Source of the DNA: a virus | Virus record (IMG/VR): IMGVR_UViG_3300021335_000034 | Coordinates: 1-40,427 of that record | Direction: 5' to 3' (one strand) | Length of the DNA stretch: 40,427 nucleotides | Shown here: positions 1 through 8,849 of the stretch, piece by piece | How the letters are laid out: every line of letters starts with the position of its first letter | How positions within the stretch are numbered: position 1 is the first letter of the stretch | Notes under the pieces: generated by a model | The model's input: only the letters and a program-made list of their open reading frames with translations | The model's database searches: none | What the model was told of the DNA's origin: nothing | Made by a program: the position numbers and the translations under genes

Positions 1-144
1 ATACGCTGCCGATCGCGCAACGCATGATGTGCCCGTCTGTGGTGGCGACGTTTCGCGGTTCAGGATTGCTCCCAGCATCGAGCTGGTCCATCCATGTATC
101 GCCATCCTTTTCTATCTGCGCTTGCGAGTTGGTACTAACCACGC
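1..144. repeat. Terminal direct repeat, left copy (circularity overlap)
   Basis: Bases 1-144 match 40284-40427 except at three positions: 127 (a versus c), 129 (t versus c) and 138 (a versus c). The first 126 bases are identical. The overlap lies inside the tail-tip gene and keeps the frame, which is what an assembly overlap of a circular or circularly permuted phage genome gives. It is not a regulatory repeat. Confidence 0.9.
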
Positions 145-2149
145 CAGTGCGGACAGTTTTAAAGGTTGCGTCAACGGTTAGAGTTGCGTTATCAACTTCA
201 GAGCTGAACGGACCATTGGTGCGGCTTGTGCAAACGGCAAGGCCAGTGCCAATTTTGTAGAGTTCGCCGACGATCAAAGAGTCGTCCCAAGTCTTTTGCC
301 GACCAGCTACAACAGATGCAATATCCTCACAGTCTTCCGAGTAGGCGTCTTTAATCGAAAACCAGCTAACAAACGTGAACGAGTCGGATGTTGTCGGATT
401 GGTCCAGCTGGAGTTTTTGCGATCAAACTTAAATGTTGGGTAATCTACTGTTGTGGTAACGCTAAGATCGTCAAACGTAACACTACCGCCAGAAAGGCTC
501 GTGCTATCAGTTAGCACAGTGATTCCATCAATAGTGGCAGTATCCTTGCTAAGGGAAGGTGCTGTGTAGTTTCTGCTATTTGAAAGACTGATCTCCTGCA
601 GGCTCTCGGATTCAACGAGGATCTTGTGGTATTGAACAACTGTTACGTCATCCTCGGGATCATCGTCTGTTAAATCGTTGCTAAATGTAATTTTAAATTT
701 GCTTGCTTTGAGTAGCTCAAGCTCAGTGTCAATAACGCCGTTGTTTGAGACGTTTTCGAGGCCGCTGCTGTCAAAACTCAGGTTTACCGCAATCCATGCC
801 ATGTTTGACTGAGTGCCACCACTAACATCAATAACAGTGGTGCCAGGCCAAGTAATAACAACGCTATCACCAACCTCAACGGCGGTAACGCTTACTGTTA
901 ATCTTGCAAGCAAGCTTGCAGTGAGTGATTGCAGGTTGCTGTCGCGGTACTTCAGGTTTGCGCTTGTTGATGAGCCGCTGCCTGTTGTATAGGGTTTCGC
1001 AAACGCACCCGGTGTCTCGGGTGTGATCAGCTCTTTGGTGATTGACCATTCACCTACTGTGGTTAGGTCTTTAATGTCACGCCCAAATACAGTGTCTTTA
1101 TCGCTCGACGAGTAGAGCGTGTAAGTTGTCGTGCCATCGATGCTGCCAAGGCCCTGCGCAGTAATACCACTGCGTGAACCGTAAAACGCTTGCGACTTGC
1201 GGCGTTGCGCCCACTTGGCTTCATCGAGCACGCATTTGACCTTGGTGCGACCTTCATCGCCTTCTGGCAAAAGCTGCGCCCTGACCTGCGGCTCGAACAC
1301 GGGATTGGGACGCATCCCAAAGTCATTGCCGCAAAATGCGTACAAGCCGAAAGTGGTCTGGTTGCTGGGGCGTTGCGCTGAACAGAAATCGGTGGTTACT
1401 GTATTGCCAATCCTGACGCCAAAGACATCCGTCGATCCAACGGTGATGTTGTTGGTGTTGCCAACGTCTTCGGCTGGATCGCGACCGTAAACATGATCAC
1501 TTGGCAGAATTCGCGTGGTCAGTCCGCTTGCATAACGTGCATAGACTGCCATCCGCGAACCAGTCTCGTTTGCGGTACTGCTGCCGAAGTCATAGCTTGT
1601 CAGCGTATTGCCGCCAGATGCAAAATTCTTCGCATCAATGGCGCCCATCGGACCTTCGCCGACCAAGAAGACAGCTCGCAGCATCTGCGATCCACCCAAG
1701 CTATAGATCTGCGACCAAAGCAGCTGCGTATTGACGCGGACGCCGCCATAAACTACGCCGCTGATTGTTTCCTTATTGGCGTACACCAATGGGATGATCG
1801 ATCCAAGTGTGGAGATTTCCTGCGTTGAGTTGAATCCATACCGAGGCGCAAACCGTTGATTGCTGGTGATGGCTTCACCACCACGACCAATCTCACGGAT
1901 CTCCGATGGCCGTCTTGCAGATTCCTGAGCAGTAACAGGCTTGGGTTTGAAGAACGAAGCCGCAATCGTGCTGCCAATGCCGATGACGATACTGATGATC
2001 GACAGCGTGATCGGATCGACACCAGCAATCACTGCTGGTTTCGGTTGCTCTGCAGCGCGGCGTTTTACTTCAGCCTTGAACCAAGCGTACTCCTCATCCG
2101 TCAACCCCAGCATTGAGGCAAGGTAACGATCGGATGGAAGTAAATTCAT
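1..2149 (-). CDS. Tail tip / host-specificity protein, N-terminal part (gene continues at 40283-38398)
   Basis: This frame is open from an ATG at 2149 to the window edge at position 1 (716 codons) and has no stop because the gene crosses the circular junction. Joined to 40283-38398 it gives 4035 nt, a protein of 1344 aa. That size and its place after tape-measure, gpL-like and NlpC-like genes fit a lambda gpJ-like central tail-tip protein that contacts the host. Residues about 47-66 form a hydrophobic segment followed by a lysine/proline stretch, as often seen at the start of tip-attachment proteins. The start overlaps the stop of the upstream NlpC-like gene by ATGA. The tail-tip role is inferred from size and synteny; the open frame and junction are read directly. 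Confidence 0.85.
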   Translation of the reverse strand, partial: MNLLPSDRYLASMLGLTDEEYAWFKAEVKRRAAEQPKPAVIAGVDPITLSIISIVIGIGSTIAASFFKPKPVTAQESARRPSEIREIGRGGEAITSNQRFAPRYGFNSTQEISTLGSIIPLVYANKETISGVVYGGVRVNTQLLWSQIYSLGGSQMLRAVFLVGEGPMGAIDAKNFASGGNTLTSYDFGSSTANETGSRMAVYARYASGLTTRILPSDHVYGRDPAEDVGNTNNITVGSTDVFGVRIGNTVTTDFCSAQRPSNQTTFGLYAFCGNDFGMRPNPVFEPQVRAQLLPEGDEGRTKVKCVLDEAKWAQRRKSQAFYGSRSGITAQGLGSIDGTTTYTLYSSSDKDTVFGRDIKDLTTVGEWSITKELITPETPGAFAKPYTTGSGSSTSANLKYRDSNLQSLTASLLARLTVSVTAVEVGDSVVITWPGTTVIDVSGGTQSNMAWIAVNLSFDSSGLENVSNNGVIDTELELLKASKFKITFSNDLTDDDPEDDVTVVQYHKILVESESLQEISLSNSRNYTAPSLSKDTATIDGITVLTDSTSLSGGSVTFDDLSVTTTVDYPTFKFDRKNSSWTNPTTSDSFTFVSWFSIKDAYSEDCEDIASVVAGRQKTWDDSLIVGELYKIGTGLAVCTSRTNGPFSSEVDNATLTVDATFKTVRTGVVSTNSQAQIEKDGDTWMDQLDAGSNPEPRNVATTDGHIMRCAIGSV

Positions 2150-2526
2150 TGCACAAAACGACGGTACTCGGATTCTCGCATGGCTCGTGGCGGCAACCAA
2201 CACACGCCACGTTTGTGATGCACAACCAAGACTCCGTTCTCTACTACGATACCGACGCCAAGACCATTTGCGCCGTTCTCGAATAAGCACACCGAAAACT
2301 CCTCCATGTCAGGCACTGGCTCGGTTGCGGCATCCCACAATGCTTGCAGCTCTTCCCATTCAGCAGCACGCGCCAGCTCAAGCCATCTTTCGTCAAATGG
2401 CGGATGGTACACATCAACGGAATCGAGGATTGCCCAAGCCATGATCAGGCAATCGGCACCGCGACCGTTGCCAGGATGCTCGCCGAACCGATGTGGCAAT
2501 CCAATCCAGCGGCGCCAGTCGATCAT
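2146..2526 (-). CDS. NlpC/P60-like tail assembly protein (gpK-like)
   Basis: This 126-aa protein has a GADCLIM motif with Cys26, which matches the nucleophile-cysteine helix of NlpC/P60 domains found in phage tail proteins such as lambda gpK. A later strand pair (GVGIVVEN, residues about 90-97) resembles the HVGIY motif of the family, but the usual histidine is absent there; the histidines seen are His103-His104 a few residues later. Its place between a gpL-like gene and the tail-tip gene is the lambda L-K-J order. The stop overlaps the tail-tip start (ATGA) and its own start overlaps the preceding gene by one base. A peptidoglycan hydrolase role in entry is possible; loss of the histidine may mean a purely structural role. 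Confidence 0.7.
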   Translation of the reverse strand: MIDWRRWIGLPHRFGEHPGNGRGADCLIMAWAILDSVDVYHPPFDERWLELARAAEWEELQALWDAATEPVPDMEEFSVCLFENGANGLGVGIVVENGVLVVHHKRGVCWLPPRAMRESEYRRFVQ

Positions 2527-2999
2527 CAGCTCACCACCAACGAGCCGCTGCTGGGTAACGCACCAACCAATTCAGTGCTTAGCACTCGGCGTGGTACGTC
2601 CGATCTGACGGCATCAAGAGGTGATGTCAGCTTCAACAGCACCTTTTCGGTGTCCATGTCGTAACTGGCAACGCGCCATAGCTCAGAGCGGATTAGGGCA
2701 TCGTCGCTGAAGTCTGTGATGTCAAGACTGACTGTTTTAAGTTCCAGCAGCCAGCGACTTTGAACGGCTTCGGCGAAGATGTTAACGCTGATGTCGTTCG
2801 TGCCAGCACCGAGGACTGCTTCGGATCGATCGCCGCCTTTGCTGCCAGCGCCGGTCGAGATGGCGAACGGCAGGAAGTTGTACGTCACTCCGGCGTACGT
2901 CCTGGTGACGTTGACGGAGAAGTTCTGATACGCATAGGCGGTTGCGGTTGAGGAGTTTACCATGAACCGCACATAGTTGACAAAGGCAAATGCGCTCAT
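2526..2999 (-). CDS. Minor tail protein, gpL-like / DUF1833-like
   Basis: This 157-aa protein ends with a segment, LDAVRSDVPRRVLS (residues about 128-141), that resembles the conserved end of DUF1833 and gpL-type minor tail proteins, which bridge the tape-measure/hub region of siphovirus tails. It overlaps the tape-measure stop by 4 bases and the next gene by one base, so it is part of a tightly coupled tail operon. The first 100 residues are beta-rich and otherwise not recognisable. The four Cys of iron-sulfur gpL proteins are not seen. Confidence 0.65.
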   Translation of the reverse strand: MSAFAFVNYVRFMVNSSTATAYAYQNFSVNVTRTYAGVTYNFLPFAISTGAGSKGGDRSEAVLGAGTNDISVNIFAEAVQSRWLLELKTVSLDITDFSDDALIRSELWRVASYDMDTEKVLLKLTSPLDAVRSDVPRRVLSTELVGALPSSGSLVVS

Positions 3000-5959
3000 A
3001 AGCCGACCTTCTTGCGTGTTTTCACGCTACCTTGCAACGCCTGCAGCGTCAGCGCTCGACCGCGTTCAGCGGCTTGCGCCATGCCTTTGCGATGCTGCTC
3101 AGCAGTGACGTATTCGACATTGTTAATTACGCTGGACTCGTATCGTACATCGATTGGATCTGGGCTTGCCAGCATCGCTTGGGATGCGCGTTCCACTTCG
3201 CGGATGCGGTTTGTTGTCATTGTATTTTGTTGTTTGATGAGCTGCTGACGGGTAGCTTCATTCCCACGCATCGCAGCATCTTGCTGCTCAAGCTTGTCGC
3301 GAGTGTCATTGCTCGACAGCACCATGCCACTACTAGATGGCATGAACAGCTCAGGCCCACGCTCGCCGACGATGTAAGGCTGGTTTGCGTTAACGGGGCC
3401 GCCGTTGGCGCGGGTGCCAAAACCTAGGAAACTGAGGATACCACCGCTGCCAGCGGGACCAGCGAGTTGATTCAAGCCAAGGTTCAGGAAGAAGCTACCA
3501 AGCTGGCTCAGCGTATCGCGCAGGATACTGTTCCAATCTGCCGTGCCATCAATCAAGCCATCGATAGCGGCACGTAGCTGGTTGCCGATGATGTCACCAG
3601 CACCGGCAAGAGCTTTTTGGAAGATATCTGCTTCTTTATTTAAGGCAGCCATGGCAGCAGTTCTGGCTTCAACCTGACCAAACGCTTGATCAAATGACAA
3701 TCCGCCATCCATCATAAGTTTTTTAATGTCGTTAAGACGTTCAACAAACTCTTTGCCTTTTTCGGCTTGCAATTCAAGCTCGCGTGTTTGATCCTGATAG
3801 CCGCCAATTACATCAGCTTGGCCTTGAATCAGTTGAACTGTACCCTGCAGGAATCTGCTTAAATACTCAAGCCTTTCTTTCTGAAGCTCATTCAATTTTT
3901 CATCAAGTTGCATTCCGTTTCGTTTCAGTTCAAGCTCTTCAAGCTGTGGGTCTAGTCCTTGATGTTGAATTTCAAGCTGGCGCTTATAAGCTTCAAGTTG
4001 TGCTTCCAAAACTTTATTGCCCGCCTGTCGAGCTTTTGAAATATCTTCTTCAACTTTGACAATTGCATTCAATTCAGCGACTTGCTGTGCAATGCTTTTT
4101 TTAGGTTTTGCGGCTTTGGTTTTTTTGGTTTTGCCGCCGCCGCCTGAAAGTGTTGGCGGCAGTCCTGGTAATTCCGGTGGTTCTGGTGGTTTAGCTGCTG
4201 CGGGAACCGGAAGATTCAAAATATCTCTTGCTTTTTGTTCCCTAGCCTTTAATTGAGCTGGTCGTGCGGCCATCTCTTCTTGGGATGACAATCCAACCAT
4301 AGGAGCCAACACGCCAAGAATCCCTGTAGCGGCTTGCTGCACTCTTGCGCCAGGAGTTCTGCTTTGCTTACGTTCAGCTTTAATAGCTTGCAATGTTTGC
4401 CGTGCCTGCTTTTGAGCATCTAAAACCGTTTGACGGTCAGCACCTTGGAATGTAGCTGCAGCTCCACCTGCTGCCTGTTCACCACGCAATTTTGCCAACT
4501 CAGCGTTTGCCTGCATCAAGGTTCCGACGCCTTTTACGATCACATCCACCCCGATCGTGATCACACCAATCAATGCCAGTGAACGAAGCACGCCAAGCAT
4601 TCCTCTAAGAACTGGCGTTGCAGTGGCCGCTTGAGCTTGCAGTGTTTTTGTATTTGCTGTATACAAAGCAAATGCAGACGCACTCGTTTTAGCGGCAGTG
4701 CCAGTGCTTGCAATTGCTCCGGCCTTTGCGACCATTGCCGCAACAAATGCGGTACGTAATGCAATAATTCCTTCTAGTGCTTTTTTGACCAGTAACAACT
4801 GAGCTATCAGTCGCACAAGTTCGGTAGCACCTTTTTTGACAGGTTCCGGCAACGCATTGAAAGCGTTAACCGCATTTGTTACCGCTGTCGTAGTTCCTTT
4901 AATTAGGTCCGTTAACGTTGGCCCAAATACTTCAAACAGCTTAACGCCCAAAGCGGTAAATGCCGTGTTAAGCGCTTTAATTTGATTTTCAACGCTTCCT
5001 TTCATTGTGTCAAAATCGCTCTGCGTTTTGCCAGCAGCACCGCCTAACCCTTCCAAAATTGTTCGATAATCTTTGCCACCTTTAGATGCAGCAGAGAACG
5101 CACCGCGCAATGCTTCTTGCGAACCAAGCAATCGAACGGCAGCCTCTTGATTGGTGCCCATTTTCTTGCCAAGCTCTTCAATAAGCCCATCAAAACCTTG
5201 GGCTTGCAATCCAGAAAGATTCCATGCGATGCCAAGTTCTTCGGCGGCTTCTTGGCTGCCTTTGGTTGGCTGCAGCAATGTGCTTAACGTCGCGCCAAGG
5301 CCAGTAAATGCAACTTCAGCCGTTGCGCCGTTTTTGGTTGCAGCCGCGATAAATGCGTTGACTTCATCTAGACTGACACCGGCAACTGCAGCAATTGACG
5401 CAACGCGGCCCAATTGGCTCGTGTAATCGGACCATTGAACTTGGCCATATTCAATCGCCTTGCTGATGCTATCCGTGACTTTAATGGCATCATTGCCGCT
5501 CATCCCATAAGCATTAAGCGTTTTGGTTGTAACTTCAACCACGCTGGTCACATCAACCAATCCGCCAACGGCGGCCTTAGTCGCGGCTTCAACTACCTTT
5601 GCGTTTTGTGCAGTTTCAGTAAATCCAGCCGATAACGCCTGATAACTTGCCGCTGCAAGCTCAGCTTTACCCGCAATGCCATCTACATTTTTGCCAACTT
5701 GATCTAATGCTTTGCTAAGACCTTGAACATCACCGCCAACAGTACCAAGCCTACGCAAATTAGTATCAAGCCTTGCTACGTCGTTGATAATTTTGCCCAA
5801 TGCAAACGTGGCGCCAAACGCTGTAGCAAGCCCAGCAAGAGATCGCGTCAGGCTATTGGTCGCCTTTTCAAGCGAAGATGTGCGATTTTGAACCTCACGC
5901 AGCTTGCCGACAGCGCCACGTGAATCAACATTGATTGCTACGTTGGCGACGACAGCCAC
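2996..5959 (-). CDS. Tail tape-measure protein
   Basis: At 987 aa this is the second longest gene and sits directly after the frameshifted chaperone pair, the usual place for a tape measure. The N-terminal third (about residues 110-330) matches the TP901-type tape-measure domain, with the pattern of an alanine-rich helix, a LDEVNAFIAAATKNG turn and GATLSTLLQP. A hydrophobic membrane-like segment lies near residues 450-480, followed by long charged coiled-coil helices and a C-terminal GERGPELFMP motif typical of the family. At roughly 1.5 angstrom per residue a tail near 150 nm is expected (inference). It sets tail length and is thought to pass into the cell during DNA entry. Confidence 0.93.
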   Translation of the reverse strand: MAVVANVAINVDSRGAVGKLREVQNRTSSLEKATNSLTRSLAGLATAFGATFALGKIINDVARLDTNLRRLGTVGGDVQGLSKALDQVGKNVDGIAGKAELAAASYQALSAGFTETAQNAKVVEAATKAAVGGLVDVTSVVEVTTKTLNAYGMSGNDAIKVTDSISKAIEYGQVQWSDYTSQLGRVASIAAVAGVSLDEVNAFIAAATKNGATAEVAFTGLGATLSTLLQPTKGSQEAAEELGIAWNLSGLQAQGFDGLIEELGKKMGTNQEAAVRLLGSQEALRGAFSAASKGGKDYRTILEGLGGAAGKTQSDFDTMKGSVENQIKALNTAFTALGVKLFEVFGPTLTDLIKGTTTAVTNAVNAFNALPEPVKKGATELVRLIAQLLLVKKALEGIIALRTAFVAAMVAKAGAIASTGTAAKTSASAFALYTANTKTLQAQAATATPVLRGMLGVLRSLALIGVITIGVDVIVKGVGTLMQANAELAKLRGEQAAGGAAATFQGADRQTVLDAQKQARQTLQAIKAERKQSRTPGARVQQAATGILGVLAPMVGLSSQEEMAARPAQLKAREQKARDILNLPVPAAAKPPEPPELPGLPPTLSGGGGKTKKTKAAKPKKSIAQQVAELNAIVKVEEDISKARQAGNKVLEAQLEAYKRQLEIQHQGLDPQLEELELKRNGMQLDEKLNELQKERLEYLSRFLQGTVQLIQGQADVIGGYQDQTRELELQAEKGKEFVERLNDIKKLMMDGGLSFDQAFGQVEARTAAMAALNKEADIFQKALAGAGDIIGNQLRAAIDGLIDGTADWNSILRDTLSQLGSFFLNLGLNQLAGPAGSGGILSFLGFGTRANGGPVNANQPYIVGERGPELFMPSSSGMVLSSNDTRDKLEQQDAAMRGNEATRQQLIKQQNTMTTNRIREVERASQAMLASPDPIDVRYESSVINNVEYVTAEQHRKGMAQAAERGRALTLQALQGSVKTRKKVGL

Positions 5960-5986
5960 TGCGTTACACCATTACCTAACAGCAGT

Positions 5987-6504
5987 TTACCGCCGTCGCT
6001 TCATCCGCGCTTCTTGCTCTTCGTTATATAGCTCAAAATACGCTGACCACAACATGACTTCCTCCAAAGTCATTTCTTGATTCAGCTTGACAAGGGTGTA
6101 GCCAAGCTCTTTAGCCACACCCATCTGGAGCCGTAACAGGTGATCCTGCTTCAGCTCCCGTTTCAGTTTTTTGCGTCTACCTCGTCCTCAGTATCTTCGC
6201 TGATCACTGCCAACATCAGTGCTTGCAGATCGGCGTCACGGACTTCGTTTTTCAGTTCTGCGATTTGACCAGCCTGAAACAGGCGCTGCCCGTTTTCGTC
6301 CATAGCTTTTTGCACCAGAAGCTGTAACGCAAAGGCATTTACGTCATCACCGGCAGGTTTTTGAGCGCGTTCCCGCTCAGCCATCGTCAGTGGAGTGCGG
6401 TAAAACTCAAACTGATCGCCGTTGCTAAGCTCAACGGTTTTCTTGACAGGGACAAGGTTCGCTGCCTTCTTCAGGCGATCCAATGCGGACAGCTTTGCGG
6501 TCAT
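5987..6504 (-). CDS. Tail assembly chaperone, frameshift product (gpGT-like)
   Basis: The short chaperone frame (6504-6163) ends in the codons AAA AAC TGA. The heptamer A AAA AAC at 6172-6166 is a classic -1 slippery site in the correct phase. After slipping, translation continues for 59 codons to a TAA at 5989-5987, giving a 172-aa fusion whose tail is charged and helical, ending in Arg-rich residues. This is the lambda G/GT arrangement: both forms bind the tape-measure protein and promote tail tube assembly, and the ratio is set by slippage. Nothing else occupies the 200 bases before the tape-measure gene. Confidence 0.85.
6163..6504 (-). CDS. Tail assembly chaperone, short form (gpG-like)
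   Basis: This 113-aa protein is the unshifted product of the chaperone gene. It contains a short beta-rich start (VELSNGDQFEFYRTPLTMAE, residues about 23-42) followed by acidic helices, as in the gpG / phage_TAC families, and ends on an acidic run. It lies between the major tail gene and the tape measure. The strong terminator just upstream (6542-6567) probably lowers its level relative to the tail tube protein. Confidence 0.8.
   Translation of the reverse strand: MTAKLSALDRLKKAANLVPVKKTVELSNGDQFEFYRTPLTMAERERAQKPAGDDVNAFALQLLVQKAMDENGQRLFQAGQIAELKNEVRDADLQALMLAVISEDTEDEVDAKN
6166..6172 (-). promoter_or_regulatory. Programmed -1 frameshift slippery heptamer
   Basis: On the minus strand these seven bases read A AAA AAC in the zero-frame phase X XXY YYZ. 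The zero-frame stop TGA follows at once, which favours pausing. The -1 frame is open for 59 codons downstream. Confidence 0.88.
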
Positions 6505-6541
6505 GCTCAGAAAATATCCTGTTCGTTGTTACTCTAGCAAC

Positions 6542-6567
6542 AAAAAAGCCCCAGCATTGCCGGGGCT
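6542..6567 (-). terminator. Rho-independent terminator after the major tail protein gene
   Basis: On the minus strand the RNA folds as AGCCCC, then a short GC-rich extension with a small loop, then GGGGCU, followed by a run of six T. It lies 21 bases after the tail tube gene stop and before the chaperone gene. This would let the highly expressed capsid-to-tube transcripts end here, with partial read-through into tape measure and tip genes. Confidence 0.85.
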
Positions 6568-6588
6568 GCTCTCTCCAGTGACAGCGTA

Positions 6589-7347
6589 TCAAGCGCTGGT
6601 GCTGAAGTCAAAGCTAGGAGCACCGGTCGGACGGAAGGTGATCTCGACCTGCTGAGCATCATCAGGGTTGATGTTCAGGCTGGCGGTCAGTAGCACGGCA
6701 TCCATGCTGATGCTGCGGCTCAGAGCTTCAGTGCCCTGCTTGTCGGTGTACAACTTAAAGGCGCAACCGACTTGGTTCCGCTGCAGCACATCCTCGACCA
6801 TGCGGTTGGAAAGTGCGGCATCCTCATCGGTCACGTAGACCGTAGCGGTGCCGTTGCCGTCTGCAAAGCCAGGAATGTAGGCACGGAATGGAGCGTACTG
6901 CGTACCGACCTGACCGATGGTGGTCACGTCGATTTCAGAGCGGCTGATCTCAAAGCTCCAGCTTTGCACCTGCCCGACAGCAGCGTAATCGGCATAGGCC
7001 ACTTGGAACTCGTTAGGAGCATTGGCAGTGCCATCATCGGTGATGGTGATGGTCGAGCCGCCAAGGGAAGCAGACACCTGCAGCACGCCGGTAGAAGCGG
7101 TGTAGCTGATGACGTAGTAAGTAGTGCCTCCGGTGATACCAGCAGGCAGAGTGCCGGTGCCGGAACCACCAGTTTGAGAATTGACAACGCTGAACACCAC
7201 AGGATCGCCAACCTGAAGGTTCAGGTAAGGTTGCACCGTGATTTCATCATCGGTGGTGTTGACGTTAGACTCACCAAACGTGCCGGTGGTCCCTGCGGGC
7301 TTGTAGTACAGAGCGCCGGACGTACCGGACAGAACGGTGACGGCCAT
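6589..7347 (-). CDS. Major tail tube protein
   Basis: The 252-aa product carries a segment at about residues 127-175 (SWSFEISRSEIDVTTIGQ and GNGTATVYVTD) typical of siphovirus tail tube proteins, where the beta-sandwich forms stacked hexamers. An inserted domain (residues about 30-115, threonine/glycine rich, with a YYVISYTASTG strand) looks like an Ig-like or surface decoration insert. It sits between the tail terminator and the chaperone genes, and a strong terminator follows, both fitting an abundant structural protein. No good Shine-Dalgarno sequence precedes the ATG. Confidence 0.85.
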   Translation of the reverse strand: MAVTVLSGTSGALYYKPAGTTGTFGESNVNTTDDEITVQPYLNLQVGDPVVFSVVNSQTGGSGTGTLPAGITGGTTYYVISYTASTGVLQVSASLGGSTITITDDGTANAPNEFQVAYADYAAVGQVQSWSFEISRSEIDVTTIGQVGTQYAPFRAYIPGFADGNGTATVYVTDEDAALSNRMVEDVLQRNQVGCAFKLYTDKQGTEALSRSISMDAVLLTASLNINPDDAQQVEITFRPTGAPSFDFSTSA

Positions 7348-7374
7348 GATAGGGAAAAGAATGAATGGCTAGCT

Positions 7375-7797
7375 CTAGTCTAAATACGCTTCAAAGGTTA
7401 TGCTCAGTTGCGTCTGGAAATAGGCCGCCTCTGGCTCTGATGGTGTGATGACGTTTGGCCCTGATGCAGCATCGAAAATAATGCTAGATACAGTTTGACG
7501 ATCAAATAAATCCTTGATGCGTTCTGCGATGGTGTAGTTTGCTGCAGCACCAACACCAACAGGCGTAAACGTATTGACCGTCAACAATCCGTTTTGTTTG
7601 TTGAAACCAGTGCTAGGACCGATGAGTGTGGCATAGCTGTTATCACCAAACGTCAGCGACACCTGCAGCCATGGCAGGTTGTTTGGTGGTGTGAACGGGA
7701 CGTTAGGGTAAGCGACGGGATAAGAAGGCGCTGATGCCATCTCAGTGGCAATACGGCCTTCAATAGCAGCGCGGACATCGTTGTAGGTGCTACTCAC
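7375..7797 (-). CDS. Tail terminator / tail completion protein (DUF4128-like)
   Basis: This 140-aa protein starts with a helix (YNDVRAAIEGRIATEMAS) and continues with beta strands containing PNVPFTPPNNLPWLQVSL, a pattern characteristic of the phage tail terminator family that caps the tail tube and joins it to the head. It overlaps the upstream neck gene by 4 bases (ATGA-type coupling) and lies just before the tube gene, as expected for this role. Confidence 0.75.
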   Translation of the reverse strand: MSSTYNDVRAAIEGRIATEMASAPSYPVAYPNVPFTPPNNLPWLQVSLTFGDNSYATLIGPSTGFNKQNGLLTVNTFTPVGVGAAANYTIAERIKDLFDRQTVSSIIFDAASGPNVITPSEPEAAYFQTQLSITFEAYLD

Positions 7798-8237
7798 GAT
7801 TCCCTCCCGATGCGGTCAGCATTTTTCTTAATAAAATCTTGAATATCTTTGGCCACCATGTTAGGGATGTAACCCTTTTGGATCTGATTACCCTTGGATC
7901 GCCAAGTGCCATTCCATGATGGCGGCAGGTTGTTGCCTGTTAAAACTGGTTCGACGTATGGCAGGTTGTTGTGAACGCTGTAGACGTTACCAAGCTTTTC
8001 TTGCGAGTAGTTGGTGCGATCCGGTGGTGTAATGGCACCATTGTATTGGCCTTCGGGCTTGGCGCCGCCCGATGCTGAGTTTTCACCGATCTGCCAACTT
8101 GCGCGCAGTCTGCCAGTATCAACTGGACTGGCTTGCTTAACACGCCTGTCAGTTTCGAGCACCGCAACACGGAGCAACTTTTCGTACTGCCCTTCGATGT
8201 AGTTCCCGATCTGCGATAGCGGGATGTTGCGTGCCAT
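7794..8237 (-). CDS. Neck protein, HK97 gp10-like
   Basis: This 147-aa protein has the early VKQASPVDTGRLRASWQIG motif (residues about 33-51), the hallmark of HK97 gp10 / minor capsid family proteins that act at the head-tail interface. The rest is glycine and asparagine rich, with a short helix at the end. It starts at the base where the closure gene stops. Its neighbours (closure protein before, tail terminator after) confirm a neck role. Confidence 0.78.
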   Translation of the reverse strand: MARNIPLSQIGNYIEGQYEKLLRVAVLETDRRVKQASPVDTGRLRASWQIGENSASGGAKPEGQYNGAITPPDRTNYSQEKLGNVYSVHNNLPYVEPVLTGNNLPPSWNGTWRSKGNQIQKGYIPNMVAKDIQDFIKKNADRIGRES

Positions 8238-8593
8238 TATGCCCTCAGGATCAGCTCGTAAGTGATGGGCTGGTTATCCTGCTCAATTGTGGCGATGCGG
8301 ACAACCTGATAGGTGACACCGCTGATGATGACACGATCGGCGGTGGTAGGCGCTGCGCTTACATCAGCCGCTGCGATCGTCAGCCTGCGGTCACCAGCTC
8401 GGATCAGATCGTTAACCTCACGGGCATTGACATCTTCCAACACGCCTTTGATGGATGTATCAGACGTAACCTCTGATGCGGTGCCGGTCGTTGGGTTATA
8501 AACGCCAGGCGTCACCGTACGCAACGTGACATCACCGCCAAACTTGCTCATCAGCTTGGTAGCGGTCTTCCGTAGCGAACCTGCAAGTGCCAT
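8237..8593 (-). CDS. Head closure / head-tail joining protein
   Basis: This 118-aa protein has a beta-barrel-like pattern (DVTLRTVTPGVYNPTTGT, then IKGVLEDVN, then DRVIISGVTYQVVRI) that matches head closure proteins of the SPP1 gp16 / HK97-type head-tail joining group. These dock under the connector and close the capsid after packaging. The order connector, closure, gp10-like, terminator is standard. The two 84-aa genes just upstream are an insertion in that order. Confidence 0.72.
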   Translation of the reverse strand: MALAGSLRKTATKLMSKFGGDVTLRTVTPGVYNPTTGTASEVTSDTSIKGVLEDVNAREVNDLIRAGDRRLTIAAADVSAAPTTADRVIISGVTYQVVRIATIEQDNQPITYELILRA

Positions 8594-8847
8594 CAGATTT
8601 TATAGGCGATACATGCCCCATTCTGCAGCTTGATGCTCGTGAAGTAACCCTCTAGGCTGGCACACTGGTCTACTGACGCACCGGCAAAGTTGTTGTCGAT
8701 GACGTTTTCGCTCAAGATAGCATCGATCGTGCTGTTCTCGTAAAAGCAGATGTGGCAAAACTTACCAGTATGCGCCGCTGTATCATTGATGATCTCAGCA
8801 CCGATGCTGTAATCGATTGGAGCGTGGCCGCCGCGTGCTTTAGACAT
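8593..8847 (-). CDS. Small structural-region protein, paralogue 2 of a tandem pair
   Basis: This 84-aa protein is clearly related to its upstream neighbour (8850-9104): both share YSIGAE, IND/VNDT, a HTG/YTG-type turn and an ending of the form IAY+I at equal spacing. It carries two extra cysteines near the first third. Similar short proteins are found in cyanophage head modules; a decoration or head-fibre role is possible but I do not recognise the function. It overlaps the closure gene by one base. Confidence 0.65.
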   Translation of the reverse strand: MSKARGGHAPIDYSIGAEIINDTAAHTGKFCHICFYENSTIDAILSENVIDNNFAGASVDQCASLEGYFTSIKLQNGACIAYKI

Positions 8848-8849
8848 GA

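Noticed and set aside
6772-7383. 203-aa plus-strand frame opposite the major tail gene
   Set aside because: It is antisense to a well-supported structural gene, has no start signal or family pattern, and mirrors the regular codon use of the real gene.
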